A stretch of 64,000 nt of DNA from Ruminococcus_C sp963590855 (GCA_963590855.1 CAVAQT010000013.1:1-64000), one strand, 5' to 3'. Shown: positions 28,058-36,010, counted from the stretch's first letter. Numbers and translations are program-made. Notes: a model not told the origin generated them from the letters alone.

Positions 28058-28456
28058 ATGCCAGCAGAGGCAAAAGTCAAGGATTACCCTGCCATTGACT
28101 GCACTCTCATCGGAAAGCGCGTGAGAGAAGCAAGAAAAAACAGCCATATGACGCAGGAGGATCTGGCGGAAAAATGCTCATGCACACCGACGCATATATG
28201 CAATTTGGAAAACGGGAAAATCGGCGTATCCCTGGAGCTGCTGTTTCGGATAAGCAATATTTTTCGGAAGAGCATGGACTATTTTGTGATGGATAGTCCC
28301 GGTGCAAATCCGCAGATCAAAATTGATGAGAATATTGCACCGAAGCTGATACAGTGCGACAAAGATATGCTGACCATTGTTGATCAACTGCTGGATAATC
28401 TGATTACATACAAAAAGACCATTGATGAAAAGATCGGACGGAACACAAATCAGTGA
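28058..28456 (+). CDS. Xre-family helix-turn-helix regulator
   Basis: A 132-residue Cro/C1-type repressor. The HTH spans about residues 18-72: IGKRVREARKNSHMTQEDLA, then EKCSCTPTHICNLENGKIGV, then LELLFRISNIFRKSMDYFV. The C-terminal 50 residues look helical and may mediate dimerisation. ATG 28058 lies behind TTGGAGGTGACGG. It precedes the SARP-like regulator, separated by a terminator. The target is unknown; self-control is likely. Confidence 0.88.
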   Translation: MPAEAKVKDYPAIDCTLIGKRVREARKNSHMTQEDLAEKCSCTPTHICNLENGKIGVSLELLFRISNIFRKSMDYFVMDSPGANPQIKIDENIAPKLIQCDKDMLTIVDQLLDNLITYKKTIDEKIGRNTNQ

Positions 28457-28492
28457 AGCGATATGGCGAGTTCCGTCACGAAATACTTACCA

Positions 28493-28540
28493 CGCAGGAG
28501 GATCAGACATAATGCCTGACTTTCCTGCGCGCTTTTTATT
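28493..28540 (+). terminator. Intrinsic terminator between the two regulators
   Basis: CGCAGGA (28493-28499) pairs with TCCTGCG (28523-28529), with an inner TCAG/CTGA step, followed by CGCTTTTTATT. Partial readthrough could link the Xre gene to the next regulator. Confidence 0.75.
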
Positions 28541-28561
28541 TGAAAAGGAGAGCTGACCGCT

Positions 28562-29908
28562 ATGAATATTTTGAATAAGCTCAGAAGGCTGATCGGACAG
28601 ACAAACAATGAGGATGTGTCAAGCGAGAGTGCGGCATATGCAGAGGCATTTCAAAAGAGCCTTATTGATCTCGCAAACGAGGTATACGGCATTTCAAATC
28701 CGTTTGAAATCGCGCAAAAGGCACTGCGCTCGGCGTGTGCGTTTTATGACGCAGACTGGTGCGGCGTTTTCGATGCGGATACCATGCTTAATTTTTGGGC
28801 ACTTTTCTGGTGGTATAACCGTGCGACGGACGGCATGACGCAGACCAAAATGGAGGATGACAGCGTTGCGGGTGAATTTGCCCGTTTCCGCAGGGCGATA
28901 GAAACCAATTCACCGTACTATGTCAGCGATATTGAAAGCCTGAAATCGGAAAACCTTGATGAATACGAATTCCTCCGCTCTCAGGATGTGCGGTCGTTCA
29001 TGTGCGTACCGTATAACCGGCGCGAACAGGGGATCATGTTTCTGCGCAATCCCGGACGCTTCTGCGATCAGCCTGATTTCCTGCGCGTCATCGCCAACAT
29101 CCTTATTCAAGAGGTCAATGTGCAGAAGCATCTGGAGAGAATGAAAATCAATGCTGCCGCCGCGAATATCAAGGATGACGCGGATGTTGTGGTCAATTTG
29201 TTCGGCGGTCTTGAAATCATTACCGCACAGGGAAAGCTCAGCGAAGCCGAGATGAAGTCTCCGCTTTGCAGTAAGATTTTCGTGCTGCTTATGCTGAACC
29301 GTCATCGCGGTATGTCGTCCAAGGAGCTTTCGGAGCTTATCTGGTCGGACAAGGAATACGATAATCCGACGCGCAATCTGCGCTCCACCCTGTACAGACT
29401 GCGCAATATATTCGGGCTGCTGTCGGAAAACGCCCTGATTGTTACGACAAAGACCGGGTATCGCGTGAATCCGGAATTGAAAATCCATACGGATTACGAG
29501 CACTTTGAAAAGCTTTGCTCCAATATCCATGCACATATGGGAAAAGCCGAACGGATCGAAGCTCTGAAGGATGCGGTTGATCTTTACCGCGGGAAGCTCT
29601 TTCCGAGTGCGGACGGCGACCATTGGCACATTCCGCACAGCTCCAAGTATCACATTCTGTATTTGGAAACGCTGGACAAGCTCATGGAGCTGCTGCATGA
29701 AGCAAAGGACTATAAAGCGCTTCATAAGTATTCCATGGAGGCGATTACCATTGAGCCGAACAGCCCCGGCATTATCTGCTGGCTGATTGTCGCTTTGCGG
29801 AAGCGCGGGGCTTCGGATATGGCAAACAAGCATATGGAATCGGCAAAAGCTCGTCTGCTTTCCGAAGAATACCGCGACCTTGAATTTCGCCTGCAGGCGG
29901 TGAAATAA
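28562..29908 (+). CDS. GAF plus SARP/BTAD-type transcriptional regulator
   Basis: A 448-residue regulator with three parts. Residues 25-195 look like a GAF sensor (AQKALRSACAFYDADWCGVF, SFMCVPYNRREQGIMFLRNP). Residues 210-310 are an OmpR-like winged helix (VVNLFGGLEIITAQG, MSSKELSELIW, NPTRNLRSTLYRLRNIFG). Residues 315-445 are a bacterial transcriptional activator (BTAD/TPR) domain with DAVDLYRGKLFPSADGDHW. Such proteins activate specialised gene clusters. No DNA-site data are available, but it lies next to the polysaccharide locus and could control it. ATG 28562 is behind AAAAGGAGAG. Confidence 0.82.
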   Translation: MNILNKLRRLIGQTNNEDVSSESAAYAEAFQKSLIDLANEVYGISNPFEIAQKALRSACAFYDADWCGVFDADTMLNFWALFWWYNRATDGMTQTKMEDDSVAGEFARFRRAIETNSPYYVSDIESLKSENLDEYEFLRSQDVRSFMCVPYNRREQGIMFLRNPGRFCDQPDFLRVIANILIQEVNVQKHLERMKINAAAANIKDDADVVVNLFGGLEIITAQGKLSEAEMKSPLCSKIFVLLMLNRHRGMSSKELSELIWSDKEYDNPTRNLRSTLYRLRNIFGLLSENALIVTTKTGYRVNPELKIHTDYEHFEKLCSNIHAHMGKAERIEALKDAVDLYRGKLFPSADGDHWHIPHSSKYHILYLETLDKLMELLHEAKDYKALHKYSMEAITIEPNSPGIICWLIVALRKRGASDMANKHMESAKARLLSEEYRDLEFRLQAVK

Positions 29909-30001
29909 TACGTTTTTAGCCTCTCATTTGACACCGGTGTGACAAAACCTGTGCAATAAACAGAAAATAATCTCTGCCTGACAGCACAAATAACCTTATA
30001 T

Positions 30002-30066
30002 AACACCTTTGCAACGTATAATTGTATTCACATAACCGTGATACTGCGCTGCAAAGGTGTTTTTTT
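30002..30066 (+). terminator. Terminator-like hairpin at the regulator/element junction
   Basis: AACACCTTTGCA (30002-30013) pairs with TGCAAAGGTGTT (30050-30061) around a 36-base loop, followed by a T run. A TATAAT lies in the loop at 30017-30022 but has no good -35. This 189-base gap is the probable boundary region of the conjugative element; no attachment site can be proved without the other end. Confidence 0.6.
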
Positions 30067-30097
30067 CGGCGTCAGTACAGGAAGGGAGGGAAAGCAC

Positions 30098-30331
30098 ATG
30101 GAGGATCAGCGTCAAGGGGTAGAGGTGAGAAACAAGGACAAACGGCTGCTGTTTGTGGCAGAGCCGATTCACGGGGATATTATCCTTATCCTGAAATCTG
30201 CCGGAAAGGAAATCAGAATTCTATATACGGATATACCGAAGCTTGTATCTGCGGCTGTCAAACGAAAAAAGCGTTTGGAAAACCAGACGGAGAGAATGAC
30301 CGACAGGGTACATTCTCCCAAAGAGCCGTGA
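30098..30331 (+). CDS. Small element-encoded protein of unknown function
   Basis: A 77-residue basic protein, first gene of the element. The ATG at 30098 is behind GGAAGGGAGGG. The sequence (GVEVRNKDKRLLFVAEPIHG, then SAAVKRKKRLENQTERMTD) alternates strands with a basic helical end, and no motif is recognised. A strong terminator follows, so it is a single-gene transcript and may be regulatory. Confidence 0.6.
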   Translation: MEDQRQGVEVRNKDKRLLFVAEPIHGDIILILKSAGKEIRILYTDIPKLVSAAVKRKKRLENQTERMTDRVHSPKEP

Positions 30332-30374
30332 TGACAAAAGCCATCTGCCGATGAGCAATACCGACAGCGCGTAG

Positions 30375-30437
30375 TGCCGTGGCGGATATGATAAACGCAA
30401 AAATGCGTTTGTTGTATCTGCCACGGCATTTTTTATT
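30375..30437 (+). terminator. Long intrinsic terminator
   Basis: TGCCGTGGC (30375-30383) pairs with GCCACGGCA (30420-30428), with an inner AAACGCA/TGCGTTT stem, then TTTTTTATT. It ends the 77-residue gene. Confidence 0.85.
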
Positions 30438-30648
30438 ACAAAAAAATCAATTCTCCGAGTTGCAATAGGAGCAAAGGATACATAGGACGGCGGCAATCCC
30501 AAAAGAATTGTGCGCATCCCCCTGGGAATCCCCTGCTTTATTGCGGCTTTTTTCAGCCTGTGGGTACTCCCGTAGGCTGTTTCTTTTTTTGAAACGGCGG
30601 ACGCCTTTGCTCCCTGCGATTGGAGAGCCAATCGAAAGGAGCAGGACA
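30438..30648 (+). promoter_or_regulatory. Structured leader of the first sigma-like gene
   Basis: Within the 317-base gap after the 77-residue gene, a second terminator-like hairpin occurs at 30554-30590 (CAGCCT..AGGCTG, then TTTCTTTTTTT). It is followed by a stem CGATTGG/CCAATCG nested in GCTCC/GGAGC that takes up the ribosome site GGAGC just before ATG 30649. The layout suggests control by antitermination, translation block or both. No known riboswitch consensus was recognised. Confidence 0.5.
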
Positions 30649-31247
30649 ATGACGCTTAAAGAGCTGCAAAGCAGGATTGAAAGAACAAAAGAAAAGAAGC
30701 TGCCGACTGCCGCCAAGCTGCGGTCGGGGGTTTCCGCGCTTGTGGTCAGCCGTACCTTTAATGGCGGCGCACAGCTTTCCGTTTATGAGAACGGATTTGC
30801 GCTTTATCAGAGCTTCGGAAAAGCACGGTGTTCCGCGTGGACGCCTGCGGCGGATACACCTATTTCGGAAGAACGGCAAGGAGCGAGCTTGACGAGAATT
30901 TCTTCCGGGACGCCGAGTGGTGGGTGCGGCTGATGATGGAGGGCGAGGACAGACTGACGCATAATCAGACCGCGCTTGCCGAACGGCACGAATGCCTTTA
31001 TGAAGCAAGCCCGGACGCGGCTTCGGACGCAGAGGATTTTCTGAACAATATCATTCTGCGCGAAACGCTTGAAGCCGCCTTTTCGCTGATGACGGAAAGA
31101 CAGCGGGAAATCGTGGTCATGTATTACATGGACGGAATGGGCGTGAAGGAAATCGCCGCAATTTACGGCATTACCCATCAGGCGGTTTCGGTAACGCTCT
31201 CGGATGTGAAAAAGAAATTCCGAAAAAATCAAAATAAATTTCTTTGA
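30649..31247 (+). pseudogene. Sigma-70-like (region 4) regulator, one-base frameshift
   Basis: ATG 30649 follows GGAGCAGG and encodes LKELQSRIERTKEKKLPTAA, up to SFGKAR. It then leaves frame at about 30822-30828. The next frame carries VFRVDACGGYTYFG and the region-4 HTH LMTERQREIVVMYYMDGMGV followed by KEIAAIYGITHQAVSVTL. Adding one base (for example an A in AGCACGG) gives a 199-residue protein. Tn1549-like elements carry such sigma-like regulators near the left end. It overlaps the motif shared with the leader at 63470. Confidence 0.65.
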
Positions 31248-31331
31248 CTGCCTTGCAAAAACGCTTTCTGCGGTGGGTTAGGCGAAGGACGACGCAAGAA
31301 GTCCTATCTTAACCAATCGGAGGAAACAGGT
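31248..31331 (+). promoter_or_regulatory. Leader with a motif shared with the 63.5-kb gene
   Basis: Bases 31248-31286 match 63470-63508 at 32 of 39 positions, including the common words CTGCCTTGCAAA and TGCGGTGGGTT, and each copy stands about 45 bases before a start codon. Here a hairpin follows (GGTTAGG..AGGAC with GTCCT..CTTAACC) and ends next to the ribosome site CGGAGG. This indicates a common regulatory RNA element for two element genes. Confidence 0.5.
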
Positions 31332-31775
31332 ATGTCGGGAAAAACCCCAAAAGAAAGAGAACGCTATTTTATTCGCCTTGGTATGGGCGAGGTCTGCGAG
31401 GTCGAGCGCGAAGTCTATCTCTGCTATTACGCAGGAGAAAGGCAGGAGCGGTATCAGGCGGAACGGGATCGCAAGCACGGCCTTCTGAGTATTGAGGCAA
31501 TGGCGGAAACCATGTTTGAGGACGGCGAGTGCGGATTTGATTTTCTGCCGTCGGGCGAGGAAAGCGTTCCCAATCAGGTCGTGCGCAAAATGCTCGCCGA
31601 AAAGCTCTATGCCACGCTGGACAAACTGTCCGAAACGGATCGCCGCCTGATCACAGCCCTGTTCTTTGACGGCATCAGCCTGAGAGGATATGCGCGGAGA
31701 ATGGGCGTTACGCACAGAGCGGTGCAGAAGCGGCGCGACAGCATCCTTTCAAAGCTAAGAAAGCTGATGGAGTGA
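31332..31775 (+). CDS. Sigma-70-like (region 4) regulator
   Basis: A 147-residue protein whose C-terminal third is a sigma region-4 HTH: LDKLSETDRRLITALFFDGI, then LRGYARRMGVTHRAVQKRRD. The N-terminal part (RLGMGEVCEVEREVYLCYYA, RQERYQAERDRKHGLLS) matches the small sigma-like regulators common on clostridial conjugative elements. It lacks region 2, so it probably acts as a DNA-binding activator, not a full sigma factor. ATG 31332 lies behind CGGAGGAAACAGGT. Confidence 0.8.
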   Translation: MSGKTPKERERYFIRLGMGEVCEVEREVYLCYYAGERQERYQAERDRKHGLLSIEAMAETMFEDGECGFDFLPSGEESVPNQVVRKMLAEKLYATLDKLSETDRRLITALFFDGISLRGYARRMGVTHRAVQKRRDSILSKLRKLME

Positions 31776-32321
31776 AAAAATCATTTTCCGGTAGCCGCTG
31801 ATCGCTTGAAAACGGCTTGGTAGTAGCGGAGGAAATGCGAGAGCGTTGCCGACGCAAACTGTTCCTTGACAATTGAATATACGGTACTCAAATACGAAAC
31901 AGCTACGCCGAGCGAGTCGGAGGTATGCCGCCATGACCTTTTCTTTTGGATTTTCCATTACAGATCAGTGAGCGCACAGCAGAGCGAAAGCGATAACCGA
32001 AACAGTCCAAGCGTTGGTCACGGACTGATCGCCAAGACGGTAGCTGGGTTAAAGATACTTCCGTACCGAAAGGGCGGCTCGGTGAGAACCACGGAGAGCT
32101 GAGATGCTATGATGCCGTAAGACCTGCGGCAGTTTGAGTACTCCCATATATTCGGGGGCGAGAGAATACGAATATGAACTTATGTGAAAAATAAAGGCGA
32201 AAGCCTTATTTCATAACAGCAAATACCATGTGGTGGAGCAAAAACGGTTGTGATTGTTCCACCATATTCATGTGCTGTTATGCGTGACGGTACAAAGCAA
32301 AAGATGCAAAGGAGGAGCGAG
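31776..32321 (+). ncRNA. Candidate structured non-coding RNA or long leader
   Basis: This 546-base gap has no convincing gene but many hairpins. They include TGCCG/CGGCA near 32112-32130, GGTGAGAACC with a GNRA-type loop near 32080, CATATATTCG/CGAATATG near 32147-32176, and a long TTATG..AGGC-GAAA-GCCT..CATAA hairpin at 32180-32217. G+C and word use differ from the coding DNA around it. It ends at the AAAGGAGGAG site before the 46-residue gene. It may be a trans-acting RNA or a leader for the replication genes; I do not recognise a described RNA class. Confidence 0.45.
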
Positions 32322-32462
32322 ATGAAGATATTGATCATTGCAGTCGTAATAGCTGTCATACTGTCAAATGCTTTTCTGTTTCTGTGCCTGCTTCGGGTAA
32401 GCTCTGCGGAAAGCAGAAGAGAGGAAAAGGAAGCCGACGCGAGAAACCGGAGGGAAGGTTAG
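32322..32462 (+). CDS. Small single-pass membrane protein
   Basis: A 46-residue protein: MKILIIAVVIAVILSNAFLF gives one membrane segment, followed by a charged tail (ESRREEKEADARNRREG). AAAGGAGGAG stands just upstream of ATG 32322. It is one base from the next start, so they are coupled. Function unknown; similar mini-proteins precede rep genes on these elements. Confidence 0.6.
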   Translation: MKILIIAVVIAVILSNAFLFLCLLRVSSAESRREEKEADARNRREG

Positions 32463-32463
32463 A

Positions 32464-32715
32464 ATGAAAAACAGAAAAATTTCCGAGGAGCTTGTAAAGC
32501 CGTTCTGCCTGCAAATGCCGAAAGAAGCAGTCGGGGCAAGGAAATGCGGCAGGGAGTGCTGCCGAAGCTGCCGGAGCTGCGTGTATCACAGACCGAATCG
32601 GAGCGACCGTCTCTGCGTATTCCGTGAGTGCCCGTTTCTTCCGGGGCTTTCCACCTCTACATATTCCAAAAGAACGGAGAACCGCAAACGGGATCGCAGA
32701 CGGAAGCCCAGGTAA
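32464..32715 (+). CDS. Cysteine-rich small protein
   Basis: An 83-residue frame starting at ATG 32464 right after the membrane protein. Residues 25-60 hold six or more cysteines (KCGRECCRSCRSCVYH, LCVFRECPF), like a small zinc-binding module. The last 25 residues are basic and low in character, and overlap the rep frame; the true protein could end differently if a base is missing here. Function unknown. Confidence 0.45.
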   Translation: MKNRKISEELVKPFCLQMPKEAVGARKCGRECCRSCRSCVYHRPNRSDRLCVFRECPFLPGLSTSTYSKRTENRKRDRRRKPR

Positions 32716-33638
32716 AGCCCAGGACTGCGCATCTGCCCTGCGGCTCCGACAGCGGGATTTTCCCGTTCCATTACGAAAACGAAGCCGAACAATACACTTT
32801 CTATCGGATTCCGAAGCCGCTGTTTGACGACCCGTATTTCAGGGAGTTAAGCACGGACGCCAAGGTTCTCTACGGACTGATGCTTGACCGCATGAGCCTG
32901 TCGCTAAAGAATGGTTGGCTTGACGATGACGGGAGAGTGTTTATTTATTTTACGGCAGAAACCGTTATGGAAATGCTCGGATGTGCCAACGGGAAATGCG
33001 CAAGGCTTTTGCAGGAGCTGGATACTCAAAACGGCATCGGACTTATTACAAGGATAAAGCAGGGGCTTGGAAAGCCGGATGTAATTTATGTGCATAAGTG
33101 TATCCCTGAGATGCGAAAATCGAATGTCCAGAGATGCGAAAATCGCATCTCCGGAAGTGCGAAAATCGCACCTGCGGACATGCGAAAATCGCACACGAAT
33201 AATACTAATCTGAATAATACTGATTTTATCTATAACAATCCTATCTTTTCAGAAGGAGCTGATGCGACGCGGCGGATGGCAGAGCGTGAGAGCTACCGTC
33301 AGATGGTGCTTGAAAACATCGACTACGACACGCTGATTCAAGAGCCGAAGCTGGATCGCAGTCAGCTTGATGAAATTGTGGATCTGATGGTGGATACGAT
33401 CTGTTCCTCACAGGAATATATCGTAATCGGCGGGGACAGAAAGCCCGCAAGCGTCGTGAAAAGTCAGTTTTGTAAGCTGGATTCAAGCCACATCCAATTC
33501 GTAATGGACAGTATGCACGAAAATACAAGCCGTGTACGCAACATCAGGAAATATCTGTTGTCGGTCTTGTATAACGCTTCCATGACAATCGACAGCTATT
33601 ATTCTGCCCGTGTAAACCATGACCTCTACGGCAGGTAG
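32628..33638 (+). CDS. repA: RepA_N-type replication initiator with C-terminal DUF6017-like domain
   Basis: A 336-residue frame. From residue 45 it shows the RepA_N winged-helix domain (EQYTFYRIPKPLFDDPYFRE, LSTDAKVLYGLMLDRMSLSL, ETVMEMLGCANGKCARLLQE). The end is a helical DUF6017-like domain (YRQMVLENIDYDTLI to RKYLLSVLYNASMTIDSYYS). The N-terminus is uncertain: GTG 32628 has no ribosome site and residues 1-44 do not look like the family. The linker at residues 162-200 is encoded by four iterons and an A+T-rich tract, as expected where RepA_N genes carry their own origin. It probably lets the excised circle replicate. Confidence 0.8.
   Translation: MPVSSGAFHLYIFQKNGEPQTGSQTEAQVKPRTAHLPCGSDSGIFPFHYENEAEQYTFYRIPKPLFDDPYFRELSTDAKVLYGLMLDRMSLSLKNGWLDDDGRVFIYFTAETVMEMLGCANGKCARLLQELDTQNGIGLITRIKQGLGKPDVIYVHKCIPEMRKSNVQRCENRISGSAKIAPADMRKSHTNNTNLNNTDFIYNNPIFSEGADATRRMAERESYRQMVLENIDYDTLIQEPKLDRSQLDEIVDLMVDTICSSQEYIVIGGDRKPASVVKSQFCKLDSSHIQFVMDSMHENTSRVRNIRKYLLSVLYNASMTIDSYYSARVNHDLYGR
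33112..33193. repeat. Four 23-bp iterons inside the rep gene
   Basis: TGCGAAAATCG occurs at 33112, 33135, 33158 and 33181, a spacing of exactly 23 bases each time. Copies 2-4 extend to small palindromes (TGCGAAAATCGCA). They lie between the two domains of the RepA_N initiator, the usual place of the origin in RepA_N replicons. Confidence 0.85.
33194..33245. other. A+T-rich stretch next to the iterons, probable unwinding element
   Basis: Directly after the last iteron the DNA becomes strongly A+T-rich, and AATAATACT is repeated at 33198 and 33213. The position and repeats fit a DNA unwinding element of the embedded origin. Confidence 0.6.
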
Positions 33639-33667
33639 AGGCGCGCAGATCTGAAGGGAGTGATGTA

Positions 33668-34177
33668 ATGCAGGATGAAGTGAATGAAAAAGTGGTAGCC
33701 TTGTCAGTCAAGGCGGCAAAAATGACCGCAGGCGTTCTGAAAGCCGCTATGGTGAAATTCCTCGCCGAGCTGGAAAAATCCACGCAGAAAAAAGGGCGAC
33801 AGAAGGCGGTCAAAAAGAGCGAGCCTGCCCACGGCAAGCAGAAGATGAAAGACCTTATGAAGCAGAATTCTCAGCTGACCAATATCGAGATAACGGACGG
33901 CAATATCAAGTCCTTTGAGAGAGTCGCCCGTAAATATTCGATTGATTTCAGCTTGAAGAAGGACGCGCATGAGCAGCCGCCAAGGTACATCGTCTTTTTC
34001 AAGGCGAAGGACGTGGACGTGATGACTGCCGCGTTTAAGGAGTTTGCCGCAAACGAATTAAAAAAAACGAAAAAGCCGTCCTTAAGAAAACGACTGGCAA
34101 AGGCAGTGGATAAGTCGAAGAAGCTGCACCGTCAGAAGGAGAAGCAAAAGACGAAGGACAGGGGGCAGGTCATATGA
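33668..34177 (+). CDS. pcfB: PcfB family (DUF3801) conjugation protein
   Basis: A 169-residue basic protein. PcfB partners the relaxase and the VirD4-type coupling protein in Gram-positive transfer systems, helping to load DNA. Seen: the N-terminal EVNEKVVALSVKAAKMTAGV, the DUF3801 core NSQLTNIEITDGNIKSFERV and YIVFFKAKDVDVMTAAFKEF, and a lysine-rich tail. ATG 33668 follows GAAGGGAGTG. Its TGA overlaps the ATG of the coupling protein. Confidence 0.87.
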   Translation: MQDEVNEKVVALSVKAAKMTAGVLKAAMVKFLAELEKSTQKKGRQKAVKKSEPAHGKQKMKDLMKQNSQLTNIEITDGNIKSFERVARKYSIDFSLKKDAHEQPPRYIVFFKAKDVDVMTAAFKEFAANELKKTKKPSLRKRLAKAVDKSKKLHRQKEKQKTKDRGQVI

Positions 34178-35952
34178 AATTCAACGCAAGGAAGCACCTG
34201 CTCCCGTATATCCCCTATGTCATGATCTTTTACGCGGTAAACAAGACGGCATGGCTTTTCCGCCATTGTGCGGGAGATTCTGCTCTGGAGCGTGTGACGG
34301 TGCTCTTTGCAAACTATGCAATGGCGTTTTCAAAACCGCTGCCGAGCCTCAATCCCTATGATTTAGCCGTTGGCGCGGGCGCGGCGGCGCTTGTGTGGGT
34401 CATTCTGTATTCGCGCAGGAAAAACGCGAAGAAATTCCGTCAGGGCGAGGAATACGGCTCGGCGCGTTGGGGAAATGAAAAGGACATCGCTCCCTATATC
34501 GATCCCGTGTTTGAGAACAATGTGATTCTGACGCAGACGGAACGCCTGATGATGAACAGCCGCCCCAAAGCTCCCAAGTATGCGAGAAATAAGAATGTGC
34601 TGGTTATCGGCGGTTCGGGCAGCGGCAAGACGCGCTTCTATGTCAAGCCGAACCTGATGCAGATGACCCCGAATGTAAGCTATGTCGTGACCGATCCGAA
34701 AGGGACGATTCTAATCGAAACGGGGAAAATGCTTGTAAACGGCGGCTACAGGATCAAGGTGCTCAATACCATCAATTTCAAAAAATCCATGCACTATAAC
34801 CCGTTCCAATACATACGGAACGAGCGCGATATTTTGAAGCTGGTCAACACCATTATCGCCAATACCAAAGGCGAGGGGGATAAATCCGGCGAGGATTTCT
34901 GGGTCAAGGCGGAGCGATTGTATTATTGCGCGCTGATCGGCTTTATCTGGTATGAAGCGCCGGAGGAGGAAAAGAATTTCTCCACGCTGCTTGAATTTAT
35001 CAATGCGTCCGAAGCGAGAGAGGACGATGAGGAATTTAAGAACGGCGTGGATCTCCTGTTTGAAGAACTGGAAGCGGACGAGCCGAATCATTTCGCGGTG
35101 AGGCAGTATAAGAAATACAAGCTCGCTGCAGGCAAGACCGCAAAATCCATCCTTATTTCCTGCGGCGCGAGACTTGCGCCGTTTGACATTCAGGAACTGC
35201 GTGAGCTGATGAGCTACGATGAAATGGAGCTGGATATGTTGGGCGACCAGCAGACGGCGATGTTCGTAATCATTTCCGATACGGACGATACCTTCAACTT
35301 CGTTGTAGCCATTATGTACACACAGCTCTTTAATCTGCTCTGCGATAAAGCGGACGATGAGCACGGCGGCAGACTTCCGTATCATGTGAGACTTCTGCTT
35401 GACGAGTTTGCCAATATCGGGCAGATACCAAAATTCGATAAGCTGATCGCCACCATCCGAAGCCGTGAAATATCGGCTTCTATTATTTTGCAGTCACAGA
35501 GCCAGTTGAAGTCCATTTACAAGGACGCCGCAGAAACCATCATCGGCAACTGCGACACGACCCTGTTCCTCGGCGGCAAGGAAAGCTCCACCCTGAAGGA
35601 GATTTCCGAAACGCTGGGCAAGGAAACCATCGATCTGTTCAACACCTCGGACACCAGAGGGCAGAGCCGTTCCTACGGACTGAATTATCAGAAAACCGGC
35701 AAGGAGCTGATGACGAAGGACGAGCTTGCGGTCATGGACGGCGGCAAGTGCATCCTGCAGCTCCGCGGTGTAAGACCGTTTCTCAGCAGCAAGTACGATA
35801 TTACCAAACACAAGCGATACAAAGAGCTTTCGGATTTTAACAGGAAGAACGCTTTTGATGTTGAGGGGTATATGCGATGCAGGCTGAGGATGAAAGCGGA
35901 TGACGAGGTGGAAATTTTTGAATATGAGGTGAGCGAAAGCGACGCCACATAG
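34174..35952 (+). CDS. VirD4/TraG-type coupling protein (CD1115 family)
   Basis: A 592-residue membrane ATPase that brings the relaxase-DNA complex to the type IV channel. Two N-terminal membrane segments (about residues 5-25 and 62-82) precede the Walker A VIGGSGSGKTRFYVKPNLM at about 141-159. YVVTDPKGTILIETG and the Walker B LLLDEFANIGQIPKFDKL at about 405 follow, then the Gln-rich box SIILQSQSQLKSIY. The acidic C-terminus (DDEVEIFEYEVSESDAT) may bind partners. Full length, no break. Confidence 0.95.
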   Translation: MKFNARKHLLPYIPYVMIFYAVNKTAWLFRHCAGDSALERVTVLFANYAMAFSKPLPSLNPYDLAVGAGAAALVWVILYSRRKNAKKFRQGEEYGSARWGNEKDIAPYIDPVFENNVILTQTERLMMNSRPKAPKYARNKNVLVIGGSGSGKTRFYVKPNLMQMTPNVSYVVTDPKGTILIETGKMLVNGGYRIKVLNTINFKKSMHYNPFQYIRNERDILKLVNTIIANTKGEGDKSGEDFWVKAERLYYCALIGFIWYEAPEEEKNFSTLLEFINASEAREDDEEFKNGVDLLFEELEADEPNHFAVRQYKKYKLAAGKTAKSILISCGARLAPFDIQELRELMSYDEMELDMLGDQQTAMFVIISDTDDTFNFVVAIMYTQLFNLLCDKADDEHGGRLPYHVRLLLDEFANIGQIPKFDKLIATIRSREISASIILQSQSQLKSIYKDAAETIIGNCDTTLFLGGKESSTLKEISETLGKETIDLFNTSDTRGQSRSYGLNYQKTGKELMTKDELAVMDGGKCILQLRGVRPFLSSKYDITKHKRYKELSDFNRKNAFDVEGYMRCRLRMKADDEVEIFEYEVSESDAT

Positions 35953-35965
35953 GAAAGGAGCCTGG

Positions 35966-36010
35966 ATGGGCAAATTTCTCCCGCCCATTCGTGCCGATCC
36001 CGCAGGGTGA
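35966..36010 (+). CDS. Possible 14-residue mini-ORF
   Basis: ATG 35966 lies behind AAAGGAG and encodes MGKFLPPIRADPAG before a TGA. It overlaps the hairpins of the 150-base gap between the coupling protein and the pilin-like gene. It may be a leader peptide or a remnant; its short length makes it weak. Confidence 0.3.
   Translation: MGKFLPPIRADPAG

Noticed and set aside
31866..32102. 78-residue frame in the structured gap (TTG start)
   Set aside because: It has no ribosome site, an atypical composition, and lies across the hairpins of the RNA candidate. It is more likely chance reading of non-coding DNA.
33112..33193. CRISPR-like regular spacing
   Set aside because: Repeats are only 11-13 bp with 10-12 bp between them and lie inside repA. 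They are iterons, not a CRISPR array.
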